Origin: Tiamatella sp964451715 | GTDB lineage: Archaea > Thermoproteota > Thermoprotei_A > Sulfolobales > Acidilobaceae | Reading direction: 5' to 3' | Assembly (NCBI GenBank): GCA_964451715.1 | Contig: CAYVIZ010000017.1 | Location: 1 to 22,402 of the forward strand | Length of the DNA: 22,402 nucleotides | In this document: one piece after another, positions 21,834 through 22,402 of the stretch | Numbering within the stretch: the first letter of the stretch is position 1 | Layout: each line of letters starts with the position of its first letter | Notes under the pieces: model-generated | Database searches by the model: none | Told to the model about the DNA's origin: nothing | Seen by the model: the letters and a program-made list of their open reading frames with translations, nothing else | Position numbers and translations under genes: made by a program

Positions 21834-21841
21834 GTATATAA
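21834..21841 (-). promoter_or_regulatory. TATA box of the ATPase-relE cluster
   Basis: On the minus strand TTATATAC lies about 26 bases before the TTG at 21810, so the message should be nearly leaderless. A second AT run (21822-21833) lies between. This spacer of 44 bases is the only gap in the visible minus-strand cluster. Confidence 0.5.
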
Positions 21842-21854
21842 GGATGTAGAGGGG

Positions 21855-22115
21855 CTAGCCTCTGAGGACAAAGAGCTTGAAGCGGATCTTCCGCAGGATC
21901 CGCTTGTAGTGGCTCTTCGCTATCCTCTTAACAACGTCGGGATGATTATAGAGATATCTCAACGTGTTATCATTCAATTCTCCAGTCTTGGTGAAGCAGG
22001 GTTTACCCGTGTAGCGCTTGATCTCTTTGCTATGCCTGAGGCACCACTCCGTGAGGCTGCCCCACCTTATCCTGTCCCAGTCTAACCTCTTACGCCGCCG
22101 TGCCACGTCCATCAC
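21855..22115 (-). CDS. Small, strongly basic protein, about 86 aa
   Basis: No family is recognised. ARRRKRLDWDRIRWGSLTEW is followed by CLRHSKEIKRYTGKPCFTK, LRYLYNHPDVVKRIAKSHYK and RILRKIRFKLFVLRG. The protein is rich in Lys/Arg with several aromatic residues, so a nucleic-acid binding or virion-core role is plausible by charge only. The frame opens at GTG 22115, overlapping the upstream gene's TGA; ATG 22112 or GTG 22106 (after AGGTGATGG) are alternatives. It is translationally coupled to the Thr-rich membrane protein. Confidence 0.6.
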   Translation of the reverse strand: MMDVARRRKRLDWDRIRWGSLTEWCLRHSKEIKRYTGKPCFTKTGELNDNTLRYLYNHPDVVKRIAKSHYKRILRKIRFKLFVLRG

Positions 22116-22402
22116 CTTCTCGTGAGCATGAACAGGAGCAGGACAAGCAGCCCGAGCCCCATCAATGTGAGCCTCTTACGCGCCTCACCGCTCCCGGCTA
22201 GCGTCACGGTCTGAACCTGCGTCACCACGGTAGTCTCCCCGTTCGGCCCGGTCACCGTCCTGGTCACCGTTGTCGTGGTCACACTCGTCACGGTCGGGGG
22301 GCTCCACTCGTATCCACCCGTGAACGTGGTCACCGTCCCCCCGTTCAGGTTCACCTGCCCCAGCTCGCTGTAGGCTACCCCGCTGCTCTCCACCAGCCGC
22401 GG
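22112..22402 (-). CDS. Thr/Val-rich surface protein with C-terminal membrane segment, 5'-partial
   Basis: The visible 93+ residues have a Gly/Asn-rich N-terminal part, a Thr/Val-rich stretch (TVTSVTTTTVTRTVTGPNGE, TTVVTQVQTVTLAG) and a C-terminal hydrophobic helix (LTLMGLGLLVLLLFMLTRR) with a positive end. This is the layout of an extracellular, beta-rich and probably glycosylated stalk held by a C-terminal anchor, as seen in archaeal cell-surface or virion proteins. GTG 22393 is a possible start, but the frame stays open to the window edge, so the gene is probably longer. It overlaps the following basic-protein gene. Confidence 0.6.
   Translation of the reverse strand, partial: PRLVESSGVAYSELGQVNLNGGTVTTFTGGYEWSPPTVTSVTTTTVTRTVTGPNGETTVVTQVQTVTLAGSGEARKRLTLMGLGLLVLLLFMLTRR

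Larger units (their letters stand above)
18607..22402. mobile_element. Left part of an integrated archaeal virus or plasmid (SSV-type integration)
   Basis: The left boundary is the tRNA-Leu 3' half at 18607-18670. Inside are int(C) and a set of short accessory genes, most on the minus strand, with no recognisable household functions: a P-loop ATPase, RelE toxin, helical and basic small proteins, and a Thr-rich membrane protein. No right boundary is visible, so the element is longer than 3.8 kb. Because the int gene is split by integration, this type of element is often locked into the chromosome. Whether it is a provirus or plasmid is undecided: no capsid or replication protein is recognisable here. 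Confidence 0.85.

Noticed and set aside
1..22402. CRISPR array or insertion sequence
   Set aside because: No regularly spaced direct repeats and no transposase-like reading frame or terminal inverted repeats were seen; apparent acidic repeats at 10636-10750 are coding.

Overview
The window looks like a hyperthermophilic crenarchaeon, most likely one of the Desulfurococcales. This is inferred from ATA/AGG-rich codon use, frequent TTG and GTG starts, TATA-box promoters with GGTGA/GGAGG-type ribosome binding sites, two intron-containing tRNAs with encoded CCA, a single-chain GMP synthase, and an SSV-type archaeal virus integrase fragment. The genus cannot be fixed from sequence alone.

Layout. 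1-1744: glutamine synthetase, facing a small unknown basic protein whose stop codon directly abuts its own. 1814-1894: an unannotated, strongly folding hairpin, probably an independent small RNA. 1942-5058: a cobalamin-type (BtuFCD) importer whose binding protein carries a membrane anchor and a long coiled-coil stalk. 5083-6190: a DUF2797-like zinc protein on the minus strand, divergent from tRNA-Tyr(GTA). 6265-8109: GMP synthase facing a zinc-ribbon protein. 8197-10450 (minus): MscS-type channel, TrkA-type NAD-binding regulator and a poorly characterised protein in one operon. 10599-10763: a tiny, extremely acidic protein. 10799-13549 (minus): an amidohydrolase and an AMP-forming acyl-CoA synthetase. 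13647-17464 (minus): a complete potD-potA-potB-potC-like ABC import operon, probably for polyamines. 17678-18392: tRNA-Pro(GGG) and a coiled-coil/winged-helix protein.

18607-22402 is the left part of an integrated virus or plasmid. A displaced 3' half of tRNA-Leu(TAA) marks the chromosome-element junction. It lies inside the reading frame of the C-terminal part of a split SSV-type tyrosine recombinase. The element continues past the right edge, where the intact tRNA-Leu and the integrase N-terminal part are predicted. The visible cargo is a minus-strand cluster of a P-loop ATPase, two helical proteins, a RelE toxin without an adjacent antitoxin, a basic protein and a Thr/Val-rich membrane-anchored protein, plus two small plus-strand ORFs.

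The host part is mainly core nitrogen and purine metabolism, cofactor and polyamine import, and ion homeostasis. The accessory interest lies in the element, the hairpin RNA, the acidic peptide and the fused binding protein.
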